64,000 nt of DNA. It comes from Podospora comata (Eukaryota; Ascomycota; Sordariomycetes; Sordariales; Podosporaceae). The position numbers and the translations under genes are program-made. Of this stretch, positions 1-13,153 are shown in pieces. Location of the stretch: the NCBI GenBank assembly GCA_017354895.1, contig CP071493.1, positions 1,612,001-1,676,000 on the forward strand, read 5' to 3'. The notes under the pieces are model-generated. The model worked only from the letters and a program-made list of their open reading frames with translations. It made no database searches and was not told the DNA's origin. Position 1 is the stretch's first letter; every line of letters starts with the position of its first letter.

Positions 1-1361
1 AAGATGAAGTCACAAACTTGATGACCACATGACGACGGACATGTAAGTCAAAGCATAACAAGTGCGACGGTCGTCAAGTAATTTTTAAACTTCATTTTGT
101 TCTTGTTTTTTGCTTCAGCCTGTAAACTCGCTAGGTACAAAGCTACTTTGTAACAAGCACCCGTGGCCGTGATTTTTTTTGTTCTGATATTCCCAAACAG
201 TGAAAAAAAAAAGGAAGGGCGGTTTCTCGGTTCGAGTTCATCATCGCGTATCATGCTGATTGATGGCTCGCCAATAAAAACCCAATCATCCATCCAATTG
301 CTGTATGTTGCCAGAGGGGAGCGATGGCAATCACCCACACAAAAGCAGTACAGGAGTTTCCCATGATGTCCAGGCAAGGGGAGCAGACGAGGATGACTTT
401 TGCCACAGGGATATCTTGTTCACCAAGATCCCAGGGCTCTCTAAAGCCGTTCTTCTTCTGTCCCATCCCATATTTCTTACATCTGATCCTGGCAGGAACT
501 TGAACAAAACTCATCTGACAATCAAGTCGTGAGCCGCAGTCCGTCGCAAGTAGAGGTTTCTCCTCCCATCTTATGCTTCCTCCCCTCGGACCAGCAAACA
601 ACACCAAAGATGACCCCTTCCTCCATTTTCCCTGGCCTCCATGGTAAATAAACCTGTTGCAAACCACTGCAGAACGCATGTTCGTGGAATCGACGTCTGG
701 ATCCACCGTGCGAAAACGGTTTGCCAGGAGGGGTATCTTGTGTGTAAATGCTACAAAGAAAAAAAAGACAAAAACAACAATTTTGGTGTGGTTTCGATGT
801 GTGTCGGACCGAACCGGGATATTTTGATCAGTAAAGTGCTTTTTCGTACAGACGTTGATAAGGGAAGATGAGGTGCCCGCGAATGGGCTGATGACGCGCA
901 ATCGTAACAGCTCTTGAGCGGCGAGTAAGATAAAACAAGACCGGTTTGCTGTATCATCGTGATCGCTAAACATTATGAATACATGCCAGTCCACGCCGCA
1001 ATGCGGACTGACACTTTGACAGTATCGAAGAGCTGATAGGCATCCAAAACATGATGGGCCTTTGCTGAAGTGATACATGCCAAAAGGTGGCAAGTAATGC
1101 CGAGAAGAAGAAACAAGTATGCTGGGTTTGTCGACGATCGTGAGGGTATCAATCCTACCGGAACCAAACCTGCACCCTACTCAGTCGAGATGAGAGGGCA
1201 GCATGTGTATGAATGAGGTATGTGACATAGAAGAAGACAAAGTGGCTGCGGATGAGCCTGCTCCGGGAAAGCTGTGGTTGGCGAGCAGAGGTGACAACTG
1301 CTGAAGCATAGGTAAGGATGCAGTGTAATCCAACAAGTATTCCCATGAGTGATGTTGGTCT
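1..1361. other. 3' flank of cdc25, no supported gene
   Basis: I find no gene here. The stretch lies downstream of the cdc25 stop codon and probably contains its 3' untranslated region. A long open frame on the minus strand (about 251-1093) has a TTG at its 5' end and low-complexity Phe runs, with no recognisable motif, so I do not call it. Short A-tracts occur near 203-212 and 757-766. Confidence 0.5.
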
Positions 1362-3195
1362 TTAGAAAGAGACCATCCGTCGTGGAGGCCCACGATCCGC
1401 TCCAAGTGGCGATTGCCCAAGGTCCGCAAACTCACAATCACGGCTGATGGCACGACCTGGCGCAGTTGGCGAATCCTGGATCCGATCACCAAATGCATAC
1501 GTTTGAGCACGACCCAGCCCTTTGCGCTGCTGCTTTAAGCGGCCCATCAGCCGCTCGCAAGTCTTCTCGTGCCCAGCGGCGCCCATCTCAACATACGCCC
1601 GAGGGTAGCAGCGTTCTTGGTGTTCAGAGAAGAAACCACTATACCCCCCGTCCAGAATGTAAACATCAGGGTATGTGAGTCTCGGGTAAGCCTCCTGGTT
1701 CAGTTGTCGGTCCTGGGAACGGATATGGCGAGCCATGAGCGGAGCACGGTGAGCAGAGTATTCGCAGTGAAAGATGAGAAGGGTGCGCCCTGGCATGGGA
1801 GTGCGAAACAGATGGTCTGCCAGAAGATCCTTATCATTGTAGTTGATGGCGCCATCAATGTGACCACCCTCATATTCGTACTCGAAGCGACAGTCGACGA
1901 CCATCTTGTGTTGGTACTGGTCGCTGTATTTGCCGTCCAACACCTCAAGCATGGTGTCGCGGGTAATGCGAGGAATGTTATCTTGTTCATCTTCGGGCAT
2001 GAAATGCGGTAGCAGTGGCTCCTGGGTTTCCTCGATTTCGGGCAGAGCAGCGTCAGGCTCCTTGGGTTTCATAATCTCCTCGGCGCTTTCAAACATGCTC
2101 AGTGAGCGACGAGTCGTCCACCTCCGCGGCCGGCCGGCAGGATTCGAAGACTTGCGAGAGTGGCTGATTGGTGATCCGTTGCGGACACCGCTAAGACCAG
2201 GCAAGTTGAACTGGGGCCTTGGGCGATTGCTTGCCATGATCATGCAAGGGCTATTAGCACTGAGGGACCGCCTCTGTTGAGGAGGCGAGTCCTGAAAACA
2301 TTCGCTCAGCGACATCGAGGTTGAAGGGGAGGAGCCGAGCTGCACCTCACCCCCGAGCTTTAGGGAGGGGAACTGGTTATCACCATTGGAACGACCCGGG
2401 ATGGCCCCCGTAGTGTAACCTTTGGCACGGCTGAGAGATGGCCGCATCAAACCAAGCTTTCTGCGGGCTCTAAAAACGCAAAACCGTTAGCACCTTGTAG
2501 CTGGGGATCCGCAGGGCTGGGAGCGCGTGTCATTGGACTTACTCGGCACCAACGGCCTTGGATGTATCCATGACAGTCTTTTGTGGGATGGGAGACTCCA
2601 TCATGATATCATCACTCATAGGAATGCTCGGTGTTGGAGATGGCACTTCGACATGGCCCGCAAAAGCACCCTTCTGCGGCAATGGTGACATGTCCATCAT
2701 GTCGACATTACCAGGCGACGACGATGGTGCCAATGGAGGCGTGGTAAGATATTCTGCACGCACACACATTCGTCAGTCCAACCACTTTGTGGCACGTCTC
2801 TCAACCACACCCGGCTTACCACGAGACTTGAATCCGTCCATCATGGTGGCCGTGGTAAATAGGGCGCGACGCGGCGTCGGAAACATGGGGCTACTGCAAC
2901 ATTGCGTACACGATTAGCTATTGGACGTCCATGCTCTTTCCGTCCAAAGCCTAGGTCCAAACACTCACCTGGCTTCATTGAGCTTAAAGTTTTGTGACAG
3001 GTCCGCCGCCAACGAGGCCGCGGGAGAAGAGCCTCGGACGGCCTTGATGTTAAAGTACTCCGGGTTCTGACGTTGGAAGATATTCATAGACCCAGGACCC
3101 AAGGGGCTGGGACCCAAGGGCGGACCAAACAAGTTCGACTGGCCAAACGTGGGAGGCGCCGGCCGGATGGCGGCCAACGGTGAAGAGGTCTCCAT
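1362..3195 (-). CDS. cdc25: M-phase inducer phosphatase Cdc25 (NimT-type)
   Basis: Dual-specificity phosphatase that removes inhibitory phosphates from the mitotic Cdk1 kinase at G2/M. Exons on the minus strand: 3195-2969, 2890-2820, 2753-2543 and 2469-1362, giving 538 residues with all junctions in frame. The C-terminal rhodanese-like catalytic domain spans about residues 337-455 and holds the active-site loop HCEYSAHRAP (Cys405, Arg411; HC-x5-R). The acidic VDCRFEYEYEGGHI segment upstream is also typical of Cdc25. The N-terminal 330 residues are Ser/Pro-rich with several SP/TP sites and the conserved SPMFPTPRRALF segment encoded by exon 2, as expected of a phosphoregulated tail. The start is the only ATG in frame with the SPMFPTP segment. 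A tiny upstream ORF ends 18 bases before it. Identification is very secure; exact exon 2 borders are inferred from frame and consensus. Confidence 0.93.
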
Positions 3196-3213
3196 GGTGG
3201 CTCCAAGGTTCTC

Positions 3214-3222
3214 TTATCGCAT
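3214..3222 (-). promoter_or_regulatory. Minimal upstream ORF (Met-Arg-stop) in the cdc25 leader
   Basis: On the minus strand ATG CGA TAA occurs 18 bases upstream of the cdc25 start codon. If the leader is transcribed and unspliced, scanning ribosomes meet this two-codon ORF just before the main start. Two-codon uORFs can lower translation because reinitiation over a short spacer is inefficient. That the transcript covers this site is inference; the sequence and spacing are direct. Confidence 0.5.
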
Positions 3223-6200
3223 GTACACAGCAGAGAGGGTTGGTGAATGATGCTATCGAAGAACTCAAGAGGTGAAATTGGGTGGCTATTTTTGACGTGG
3301 AGGTACAATGTCTGGATGTCGTGTGGTGGGTGGTGCAGCAGCAGCAGCCAACAGTCGAGGGTGTCGAGACGGTGGATGGTGAAGCTCTGAGCTAGCCGTC
3401 GCGGTTGGCCAATGCTGCGAGCTGCCACTTTCTCTTACTGAAATCACGAGAGCATTCGTCAAGGTGTAAAAGGATGTCTTGAGGTTTAAAGGTTGAATTC
3501 GGTGCACTGGTTGCTGGGGTTGACCTCAGTTTTCTCGTCGTCCGGTGCAACGCGGGCGGTCTGTGAAGTGCGTTTGGCAGAACCGGGATGGCAGAGGCCA
3601 GTCAGTAACGAGGTGATAGCGGGGTTCCGCTCCGGTGGGTGCAGCCAGGGCAAGGAGCTGACGCCGGGAAGGTGCTCGGTTGCTCTCGTCGAGATCGCCA
3701 GTTGCCCGTCTAACTGTTGCCGACGCTGCTGTATACGAAATACTCGTGAATGGAGAGGGAATGGGGTCGGATCGAGGTCGATTTTGAGAGTTTTATGACG
3801 TGCCGCCCACTTTCTTGTTCAGCTCCAAGTTCTGGTTCTTTGCAGGTGCAGAGGATGGACGGTCTGCCAAGTTATGGACAAGGGGTGGCCGGGGGGGTGA
3901 TATGCAGCAGCAGGCTGACTGGCCGGGGCGTGTCGGACCACAGAAGGTCTGGCGTGGAGGTTAGAATAGAAGTTCTTCTACTCCCTGGATATTGTTTTGC
4001 TGAAAAGGAGAGCTTCTGGATAAGGTATCCCTTCCTACAACCAAAGCTGTTCACCGTATACCAATGTCGACGACAACGTTACACACCCAAGGGCCTGTTG
4101 AGGGGCGAGGGCGAGGCTACAAGATGGGCAGCAGGTGGTTAAGAAGGAATTTTCCTTGCCGGCGTCGTGCACAGCATCGACAGGGAAGCCCAATCAAGCA
4201 GGGCAGTTGATTTTCTTACGGGTTGTCAGGGGAGACTCAACTGGGACCCAGCCTGGCTGCTGCAGCTGCTTAAGCGCAACGGGGGCCCTGCTTTGGGAAT
4301 TGTGGAGCGCTGGAGCAGCTTCCCTGTACCCGCCGCAGGGCCATGGGAAAAAGGTACAAAGTACTTTTGATAGGTACCAAAGTACACCAGTGCTTGTGAG
4401 AGCCCAGCATTGGCAAAACCTCACACAATCGAGGTACATTTCAGCATGAAAACAGCCGCCGTAGGCAGCAGTTCCATTTTGTATGTTCCGTGATTCCGAC
4501 TCTCTCTCCATGCGCCGCTTCCCCCAGCGGCTTCTTCATGGGCCCGCCACACCGTGCTCTGCGGCAGCTGCCGGCGGCCTGACGAAAGGGTCGCTAGCAG
4601 GCACAGCAAAAAGCGCGGAAGTCGGCCGTCCGTGTAAGTGGAGGAAGCAGTGGGCCAGTAATGGCCATGATCAATGACACCGCGACGACAGCAAATGCAA
4701 TGAGACATCTGGGAGACAAGAGACAGTTTGAGAGATTGTCTTGACGTCCAGAGCCTGGCCAGGGGAACAGTTCAAATGGCATGGGTGGATGGCATCTGGC
4801 CTCTCGTCATCCCATTCTTCCCTGAGGCTATCCACAGTCCAAATTTCTACCCACATACCCATAGGCATTGACCAGCCTGAGAGTCTTCAATATCCCGATA
4901 GGCTTTGGCCGGTCGCCGGTCAGAAAAAGCGCCAAATAATTTCCTAGATCTCCGAGGGAGGAAGATCTTTAAAAAGTCGGCTTCAGGCCACCAGATATCG
5001 TTCAGAAGTCCCAAAGCTCTAAGACCCTCGCACAGCACCTCTCAGTCCTCCCTTGGGATATTTTGTTGCAGACTCAGGACCCGATCTTGAAGCTTGTTCA
5101 CAAGGTGACTGGGAACGGCCTGAGAAAAGGGGGGTTGTATGTACATGGAGCCATCAAGCTCCCTACAGCTTTTGATGCTGACCCAGCAACCGTCCTATTT
5201 GGGTCAACATCCCAGTGCCTGGGACGATGTTTCAGAAGCCGTAGAAGATACTCCCAGCGAATGACATGCCCGAAAGGTCATTGGGACCCAGTATGTATTG
5301 TTAGCGGTCAAACGCTGCAAGTTAGCGCTTCTACTCCATCACAGTGCATCTCAAAATTAGCCCAGCAGCGAGCAACGGACCATTGAGATGTCGGAATGTC
5401 GACTGACGGCCGGCAGTTCATCGTCGAATTCACACTTAAGCCAAATGCTTCGTCCACATGTCAATGACTCTCATCAGGAATAAGAAACCATATGCGAAAT
5501 GCATGCAAAGACCTGCCTGACCGTTGAAGCTCATGGTCGCGACAATTGGAAGCATCACCGAACGAAGCCAACGCACAGACCAAACAGGAGCTACCTAGCA
5601 ATAAACATGCGGCAAAACAGTCACTGTCTGTGCCTCACAATTCCACACACCTTTAGACGAATGACCGTCTCCAATTGCCCGCCTTCCCTTGCCGATTGCC
5701 CCTCGGTTCCTTTTTGGTCCATTAGCTATTGTCAGACTATCGATATCTCCAAACCCAAACACGCGCTTCTCCAGCCGCGTCCAACTCTGCTGGCAGCAAC
5801 GGCATCATCACGATCCCCAATCTACAACAGGATGTCGATCTTGGCAATGACGATACCGGTCCGATGTCTGGAAGCATTTGTCCAAGATTCGAGATGAGAA
5901 TTGCGTCAGAGAATCGCTTCGATAAAAGCTTGCCAAGCCTCGCTCCAGCTACAACCCCGGCCAGAGGGCCCTGGCCCCGCTTCTGAAGTAACCATATTGG
6001 ACATCAACCCTCTCCAGCCACAGGCCCCTCACCTGCCATTGGCTACCCTACTGGGAGACAGGCTGTATGTGAGGGGTTCTCTCGTCTCAGACTCATCAAA
6101 TCAGCCGGCAGAATACAACTGAAGCAAATCACGGTTCCGGGAAGGGAGGAAAAATGAGGTTGCGGGGTCAGTCAGACAGCAGCCCATGACCCCAGTTTTG

Positions 6201-9200
6201 TTTCCGCTTCGGAGAATTCATGCGGCTCCCAAGAACATATTCGAACGAAACGAACGATATACCGAATGTTAACATCGGTCTCCTTCCTGTCGAGCGATCA
6301 GAGGGCATATCGAGCAATGCCTGGAAATAGCACAGCGTTGCTTGGAGTGAGGGGCAGTCCGCCCAGCCTCAGCCTTCTTCATGGCCCAATTGGGAAAGAC
6401 GTCATCCTCTTCGGCAGGGCTGGGGCGCGCGCTTCGGCGCTTTCCCTAAGCTGAACAAGATCGTCCGATAGCGTCTCGAATCCCCATCCTCTCTGCCAAT
6501 CGCCTTTCAGCATTCTTTCCTTTGACCTTGTCAAATCGCGACATTCAGATCTGTCTGATCCGCCCAAGAACCAAGGAAAGAAGGGACGGTCAAACAAGAG
6601 CCAGAATACAAAGTCAAGCAGCGTTATGAATGACGTCTCGTTTGTTTACATACTTGTAGATGCCATCGCCAACTTCAACAACGTTGTCTGTCTTCATACC
6701 CCGCTCTGTGGTTTTGATGCAGGGCAGCCCAATGGCTCGCATAATCTTTTGAAGATGGAGAAGTCAGCTCAAGCAGAAGCGGTCGGATCTCTATCCAATG
6801 GTTATCCGGACTGACATCTCGGCGCAGGCCCAGACGCGCCGGGACTGCCGCTTCGGTCTTCAACTCGCTGCGGCCCAGCTCACATCAGCCGCGCCACAAA
6901 AGACCACGCTGAGAAAGTCCCGCATTCCTCCGCCAAAAGCGGATTTCACCATGGAACCGTATGAGGGGTTGGGCTCCTTTCTCGTCATGGGTCTGTTTGA
7001 GAAGCTGCATGTGAGGTTACTAGAGACTTCTGTGGAGTGCAGCGTACGACAGGTGAAGCTCGGTTGTTGGGGAGAAACTTGCCAACACATCGCCGTTGCA
7101 TTTACAGTTCGCGGGGTAAAAGTAAACAATGAAAACGCGAGAAGCAACTTCACATAACACACAAGACACAAATTTCGTGCCGCCTTCGCCGCGGGGTAGC
7201 TATCGCGCATGCTCGAGGGACGCGGTGTCACCTGATGAACGAGCAGAGCTCCCCTGAGCTGATTGCCTCTTTGGTATCAGACGCTCACCTCGGTGAGCTC
7301 GAGGTTGGTTGAGACGGTATCTCCCAGAGACATGTAAGTTCTCAGCGAGATTTTTCTCTTTAATGTTCAGATAAAGAGAGCCAACGGAAATTTTTTTGGA
7401 GCTCTTGCAGTATCATGAAAAGACAACCACCACCATTCCACAGGGGTCTCAATAAAGATGCCTGCCACAACGTCGTATGGCCTACACACTTCCTTAGAGA
7501 CAACACTTTCCGCTAGCACTGGTCGCTAGGAATTATCTCTTGGCGACAACACAGGACTTCGGCTCACTGGGCGGCGCGGCGGCCAACTGGCCCTCTGGCG
7601 ATGCTTATTCCCCACAATACTGCTTCCCGCTGTCAGCGCCGCCTCACCAACGGCGAGGCGTGTTTGCCATTCCGTCCTTCGGTTTCCTCAGAGACCGGCC
7701 AGCTACGGCTAGTGCGCACAGCTTTAGTTGGACAGCGAGTACAAGCAATGACAACGCAGGTTCGCTGCCGTAGAACATGAACGCCGCGGCGGCGGCGGCG
7801 GCGGTGCTCTAGTTACAACGACCCCCGCAAGGATACTGGTCACCTGTTCTGGCGAGGGTTTTGCTTTTAACAGAAGTCGGTAGTATTCGGGAATCAAAGC
7901 AACTCCACTATGCTCAGCCGAGCATGGGTGTCATGTCAACCGCTCGTCGTGAGAAAACGGCGGCATTGGGCTTGGTTGGCTTCTTGGGGATCTGTGATAG
8001 AGTGGATGATAGAGACGCTGTTCGGCTGGATGAAATAAAGATTTCCTTGGGCACACAGCCTGAACAAAAGATGCCTTCAAAAGTTTTATATTCGCGCTGG
8101 CAGAAGAGATGACCATGGTCTGGATGCTGTGATATCTACTGATGAGGCAGGTACGTGAGAGCAGGAAGAAGGCATCTCGGTCTGGGCTTTTTGTCTTAGA
8201 TGCCGAGCGCATGTCTGAACCGAGAAGCTGGCATTCTGGTAGTGGTATTCGGGAATGTTTCACTTGCATCTAGCTTTCTATTCCATGATGGATGAAGACA
8301 ATAGTAAGAGCTGGGGGAACGACACACTAGACTTTCGCTTGGAGTCTTGAACAGTTTGTCAGCCAGTACTTGAAGAGATTGGGATTGCCTGGATGGGGCA
8401 TGTTCACTTACACGTATTTGTCTGACGGAGTGGTACGTTGAGCAAAGCTGCTGTCACCCGTAGAAACCATATGGTTGTGAGACCATAACAAAGTACGGGA
8501 AGCAGGAAGCCAACTTCTTGGTTTTAGGATTCGGGCTAGGACCGAGGTAGTACGATATTTCTACTCATCTATTCCCACAGAACCAGTGCTCACTAGATGC
8601 TACGCAACCATCTGCTTCTATGCCTATGCAGTATAGCCTAACTGTAGAATTGCATATGTAAAGGGACCGAATGTGACTTCATATTCTCTGACATATTGAA
8701 CTGCTCGATATGTGAAAAGGGCCAAATTTCCGGCAGTCTTGTCCTGAAGTTGGCACGCTAGCATAGTGGTGTTGCTCCGAGTACAACGGGGATTACAAAT
8801 TCAGCGATGACGCTCTTAATGTAGAGAGCACATGGGACAACAAACCACATCCGGAGAACAGGTAGAGAATGAGATCTGCTTTGACGTCAAAACTTATAAA
8901 CCTAAATAATTTCCTTGTCCTATAGTAAAAAGGCAAACGGCACTATGAGAATATGGATTGGGAATATCTGGATGACCTCAACCACAACACCAGACCACTG
9001 GTTTTCGTCACTTTAGATAACACCTGCGCAAAAGACTCACCTTGTCAATCAAAAAGATTAGTTAGAATATCATCGAATATCCATGATGGCCTCAACCTCA
9101 GCCCCTCTCATAAGCCCTCACAAACCGTTGAAACAACCATCCATGATCCATGTCCAGCACAAATGCTTAAAGCAACCCACAGAACCCACGTCTTCAAAAT

Positions 9201-9672
9201 TTTCGTTCGGACTCATGTCGGTATCTGCACTCAGCAGGGATAATGCCGCAGAAACTGTACCGGAATTCCCTTGCAAGAGTTTCTAGAACACATTTTAGTC
9301 AACCGGAACAGCTGAGAAACAGTTCGTCCAATATAATATGCATCAATCGGGGTACCTCTTTTTCTGCAAGCTTTCAGGTTATCGCATGCAACTCTTAAAC
9401 GAGGTGACCCTAGCGCAAAAGCCGAAACCCCGTTTCTCGTTATCGAAAGCGGTAAACACAGGCAGAAAATGATGCCCCGCTAAAAATTTCCTGGCTGCAG
9501 TGCTTGATTCGAGCTGGATGGAAGCCCATGTCCATGCTCTGCGATTGCTACTGTTGCGACAGTTGATGCTTGGTGCATTGAAGAAAATACCCTTCGCTCT
9601 CAACCACCACCACACCTCTCACCTTACTGAACAGATCAATTGTCCTTTCAATTACACCAACTCCCACCCATC
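3223..9672. other. 6.4 kb gene-poor interval between cdc25 and pol5
   Basis: No recognisable protein-coding gene, tRNA or repeat family. Open frames on both strands stay below about 135 codons, lack domain motifs and often begin at non-ATG codons. The composition is ordinary, not RIP-like AT-rich, except for mildly AT-rich DNA around 8550-9350. A short GGC repeat lies at 7787-7805. The interval probably carries the divergent cdc25 and pol5 promoters; it could also hold a non-coding transcript or a fast-evolving gene that I cannot see. Confidence 0.5.
7787..7805. repeat. Short GGC trinucleotide repeat
   Basis: About six CGG/GGC units in a row, directly visible in non-coding DNA. No evidence of function. 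Confidence 0.8.
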
Positions 9673-12600
9673 ATGGGCAGCAAAAGAAAAAGAACGCCCA
9701 AAGAGGCGCAAAACGACACCGCCGCTGCTCAGCAACCAATCCAGAAGCGCTCCAAGAAGGATGACACCACGACAACAACAACAGAACCACCAGCTCCCGT
9801 AAGCAACGGCTCGACATCAACAAAATCAAAAACCCCCAAGGTCACCCTCTTCGTCGAGCACCCCACGGGCGAAGACCGCAAACGCGAAGCGGAGCTCTAC
9901 GACCAACTCGGCCGCGAAGACGAATCCGATCGCATCAAAGCCGCCAGTTCCATCATCTCCAGCCTCCTCTCTGGGGATGGCGTCGACGAGCCCGTTCTCC
10001 GTCGGCACCTCGAGAAGCGTCTCTTTCGCGGGTTGGCGAGCGGGAGGAATGCTTCCCGTTTGGGATTCAGTCTGGTGTTGACAGAGATTTTGGGACAGTT
10101 ATACGGGAAGGAAAATCTAGCGGAGAAGAAATACACTGGGCTGAGCTTTGAGGAGGTGAAGAAGATTCTCGTCAAGAGCACCACACCCTTTGGGAACCTG
10201 GCTGGGCAAGAAGAGAGGAACCACTGGTTTGGACAGCTGTTTGGCGTGGAGTGTTTTGTTCGGAGTGGGGTTTTGTTTCAGGACCAAAAGAAGTGGGGGG
10301 AGATTTTGGGGTTGTTGCTTGGGTTGTCGATGAAGAAGAGTTGGTTGAAGACGCAGTGCGGGTATGTGATTGTGCAAGCGGTGGCGCAGATGGGGAAGAA
10401 GATGGCGGAGGAGACGCTTGCGAGGTTGGCCGAGGAAGGGTTTGCGAAGACGCCCGAGGGGGTGGGGATTTGGATTACGGCGTTGGATAGGTTTCCTGAT
10501 ATGAAGATTCCAGCGCAGCCGTGGAGGAATCCGCTGGCGGGGAGCTCGTTGGCTGCGCTGCCGGCTGCGTTGAAGGATAGTGGACGGGAGCAGACTAGTG
10601 ATGAAGGAGCGAAGAAGCCAAAGGCGGGTAATTGGACGGCGCAGTTGCACTTTGTGTGGGATTTGATACTGGCGCATTTTGCAAAGGCCGGGCAGAAGTC
10701 GGAGAATGAGGCTTCGGAGCAGTTTGAGCAGTTCTGGAGTCGGGTTGTTGACGGTGAGTTTGGCAGTGATGTTTGTCAGGGGATAGGTCTACTAACACGA
10801 TTGCAGAGGGCTTCTTCTCCAAGAACTCTTCAGACAGCCAGAAGTTTTCAGGCTTCATGATCTTCCAGAAGATGCTCGAAGGCGCGCCGAATTGCGAGTT
10901 CATTGTCAAGACATTGTTCAGCAAGAACTTGATGGCATGCTTGATGAACCAGGCTGCCAAAGAGGATCGGTACTTGCATCGGGCGGCTATCAAAGCGCTC
11001 AAGGCCCTTGAGGCCGCTGCTCATCACAACCCGAACTGGCTGCCAACAATTCTCAAGGGACTGTTCGGGAAGCATGGTGCGTACAACTTTGACCAGCGAA
11101 CAAACACCAAGACGATCGATAAGCTGCTCCAGAACACCACTTCCGATACTATCAAGCCTGTTCTCAAGGTCTTGCAGCTCAAGGACCCATCCAAGAGTGG
11201 TCTAGACCTCGAACAGTATTACCAGGCCCTTGGCAACTATCTCCTCAGACTTTCCAGCGCGTTGTCAGAGGAACAGTATGCAAAGGAATCGAACAAGAGA
11301 GGCGTTGCCCAGAAGGCTATCAAGGTTCTCGCTGAGCTTGCGTACTCTAATAACGCTGTTCCTGAGAAGGTCCGCGAAACACTGCGGACAAGGGCAACAT
11401 CTGCGTTTGCCAAGCTCACCAGCAGGTCAGATGCCTTTGGTGATCTTTGTGATGCCATTTTGTCCATTGAGACTGAGGTGGATCCCGAGGACGAGCTTGC
11501 CCTCACTGTCCTCCCCCGTGCCTTTGAGAGGCTAAAAGACTTGCTTGATCACGACAAGACCACAGAGGAAACCAAAGGTCCTCGACAAGCGTTGGCTTTG
11601 CTATTTGCTGTTGGCATTCTTCAGTTCTACAACCAGGATCCTGATGTCATGGATTTGTTTGATGAACTTGAGGAGTGCTATGAGAAGCTTGTTGGCGAGA
11701 GCGACGAGGAAGAGGGCGGTATCTCAGAGTTCCTTGTCGAGGTCCTGCTTGCCATGGTTGCTCGGCCTTCAGCACTAATGAAGCAGGTGTCCCGGCAGGT
11801 ATTCGAGGCATTCACCCCTCTCATGTCAACAGAAGCCATCAAGCTGTTGACTGATCCCTTGGCGGCTGATGAAAGCGCCAAGGGCCAGCAAGCACTTTTC
11901 AGCACCGAAGACGAAGACATGATGGATGCCGAAGCCGGAAGCGACGATGAGAGCGAAATCGAAGATGACGCAGCCCTCGACTCAGACGTCGAGATGGCCA
12001 ACCTCGAAGACGCCGGTTCCGATGAAGGTGACTCCGACAGCGAGGACAACTCGGGCTCCGACGACGAAGACGACGAAGCCGAAAAGGAAAACCAAGAAAC
12101 CCTCGACGCCCTCGACAAGGAACTCTCCGCAGCCCTCGGCACCCACCGCCTAGACCAGGACGCCGACGCAGCCTCGGACGACGGCTCAGACATGACCGAC
12201 TCGGAAATGCTAGCCGTCGACGAGAAACTCGCCGAGATCTTCAGACACCGCGCCAAAGCCACCAGCAAGAAGAAGGAGAACAAGGACGCCAAGGAGACCG
12301 TCATCAACTTCAAGCACCGCGTTCTCGACATGTTGGGTATCTTTGTCAAGAAGGAATCCACCCAGGCGAACCCCCTCGTCTTCGAGGCTGTCCTCCCCTT
12401 GCTCAACCTCATCCGCACGACAACCGCCAAGCCGCTCGCCAACAAGGCACACGAGGCGGTTCAGAACCTGTCAAAGGGCATCAAGAAGGCGAGGTCGGAG
12501 GGGAAAACACCTGCTATTGAAGGGGACGAGCACTACGAGATGTTGGGGAAGCTGCACGAGGAGGCGGCCAGGGATCCCTCGCATGCGTTCACCAAGGCTG

Positions 12601-12827
12601 TGTCAACGTGCTGCTTGACGGTTGCTTCGCTCATGTGCAATGATGATGATGCTGAGAACGATGACATGGCCAAGGTTTTCAACCTGTATGCCGAGACGCA
12701 GCTGAAGTGGTTCCGTGGCGAGGTCAAGATTCAAGCGTCGTTCTTTTCAGACTGGCTCAACTGGTGCCAGGCTCATGCTAGTGCTGCTGCTAGTGCTGCT
12801 GCTGCGAAGAAGAAGGAAGAGAAGTAG
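9673..12827 (+). CDS. pol5: Pol5/Mybbp1a-family nucleolar protein (DNA polymerase V family)
   Basis: Homolog of yeast Pol5 and animal MYBBP1A, nucleolar proteins that act in rDNA transcription and ribosome assembly despite the polymerase name. Exons 9673-10753 and 10807-12827, joined in frame (GAC G|AG GGC) with branch-like CTAAC in the 53-base intron; 1033 residues. The start chosen is MGSKRKRTP, a basic nucleolar-type N-terminus; an in-frame ATG at 9640 would add 11 residues. The body is a long helical repeat protein (LRRHLEKRLFRGLASGR, FWSRVVDEGFFSKNSSD are typical). A strongly acidic Asp/Glu/Ser block lies around residues 735-850 and an Ala/Lys-rich tail ends the protein. It has no polymerase catalytic motifs, as expected of this family. 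A long open frame antisense to the acidic block is a composition shadow. Confidence 0.88.
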
Positions 12828-13153
12828 AGAAGTGATGTGTATGTGGTGTATGTAGAGAGTGTGGGAGATGGATAAATACCCAAATGCTGATTTTTGTTCC
12901 CAACACCCCAACCACATGTTGCTGCAAATCATATGGTAAGAACATGCCTATCACGACTAACCATAACCTCCAATCTGTCACTCCAACAGCATCGGCAAGT
13001 CCGTAATGCAATTCCAGGCTTACAGGCCACAGACGGGGTATCTTCTACCTCCAGTCTGCCCGCCAGCCATAAATTTGACGCTGCCAAATGTTTACAAATA
13101 CAATTCCGATTGTTCCCACCTGCAACGCCTCGCCCGTTCATCTTTAATCATGT
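12828..13153. other. Convergent intergenic region, pol5 / proteasome alpha7
   Basis: The 326 bases between two converging stop codons. They should hold both 3' untranslated regions. I see no other feature. Confidence 0.6.

Noticed and set aside
251-1093. 280-codon minus-strand open frame beyond the cdc25 stop
   Set aside because: It starts at TTG, contains a low-complexity VFVFFFFVAF run, has no motif and lies where the cdc25 3' untranslated region is expected.
11678-12445. 255-codon frame antisense to pol5
   Set aside because: Ser-rich mirror of the Asp/Glu-rich codons of the acidic block of Pol5; no independent motif.
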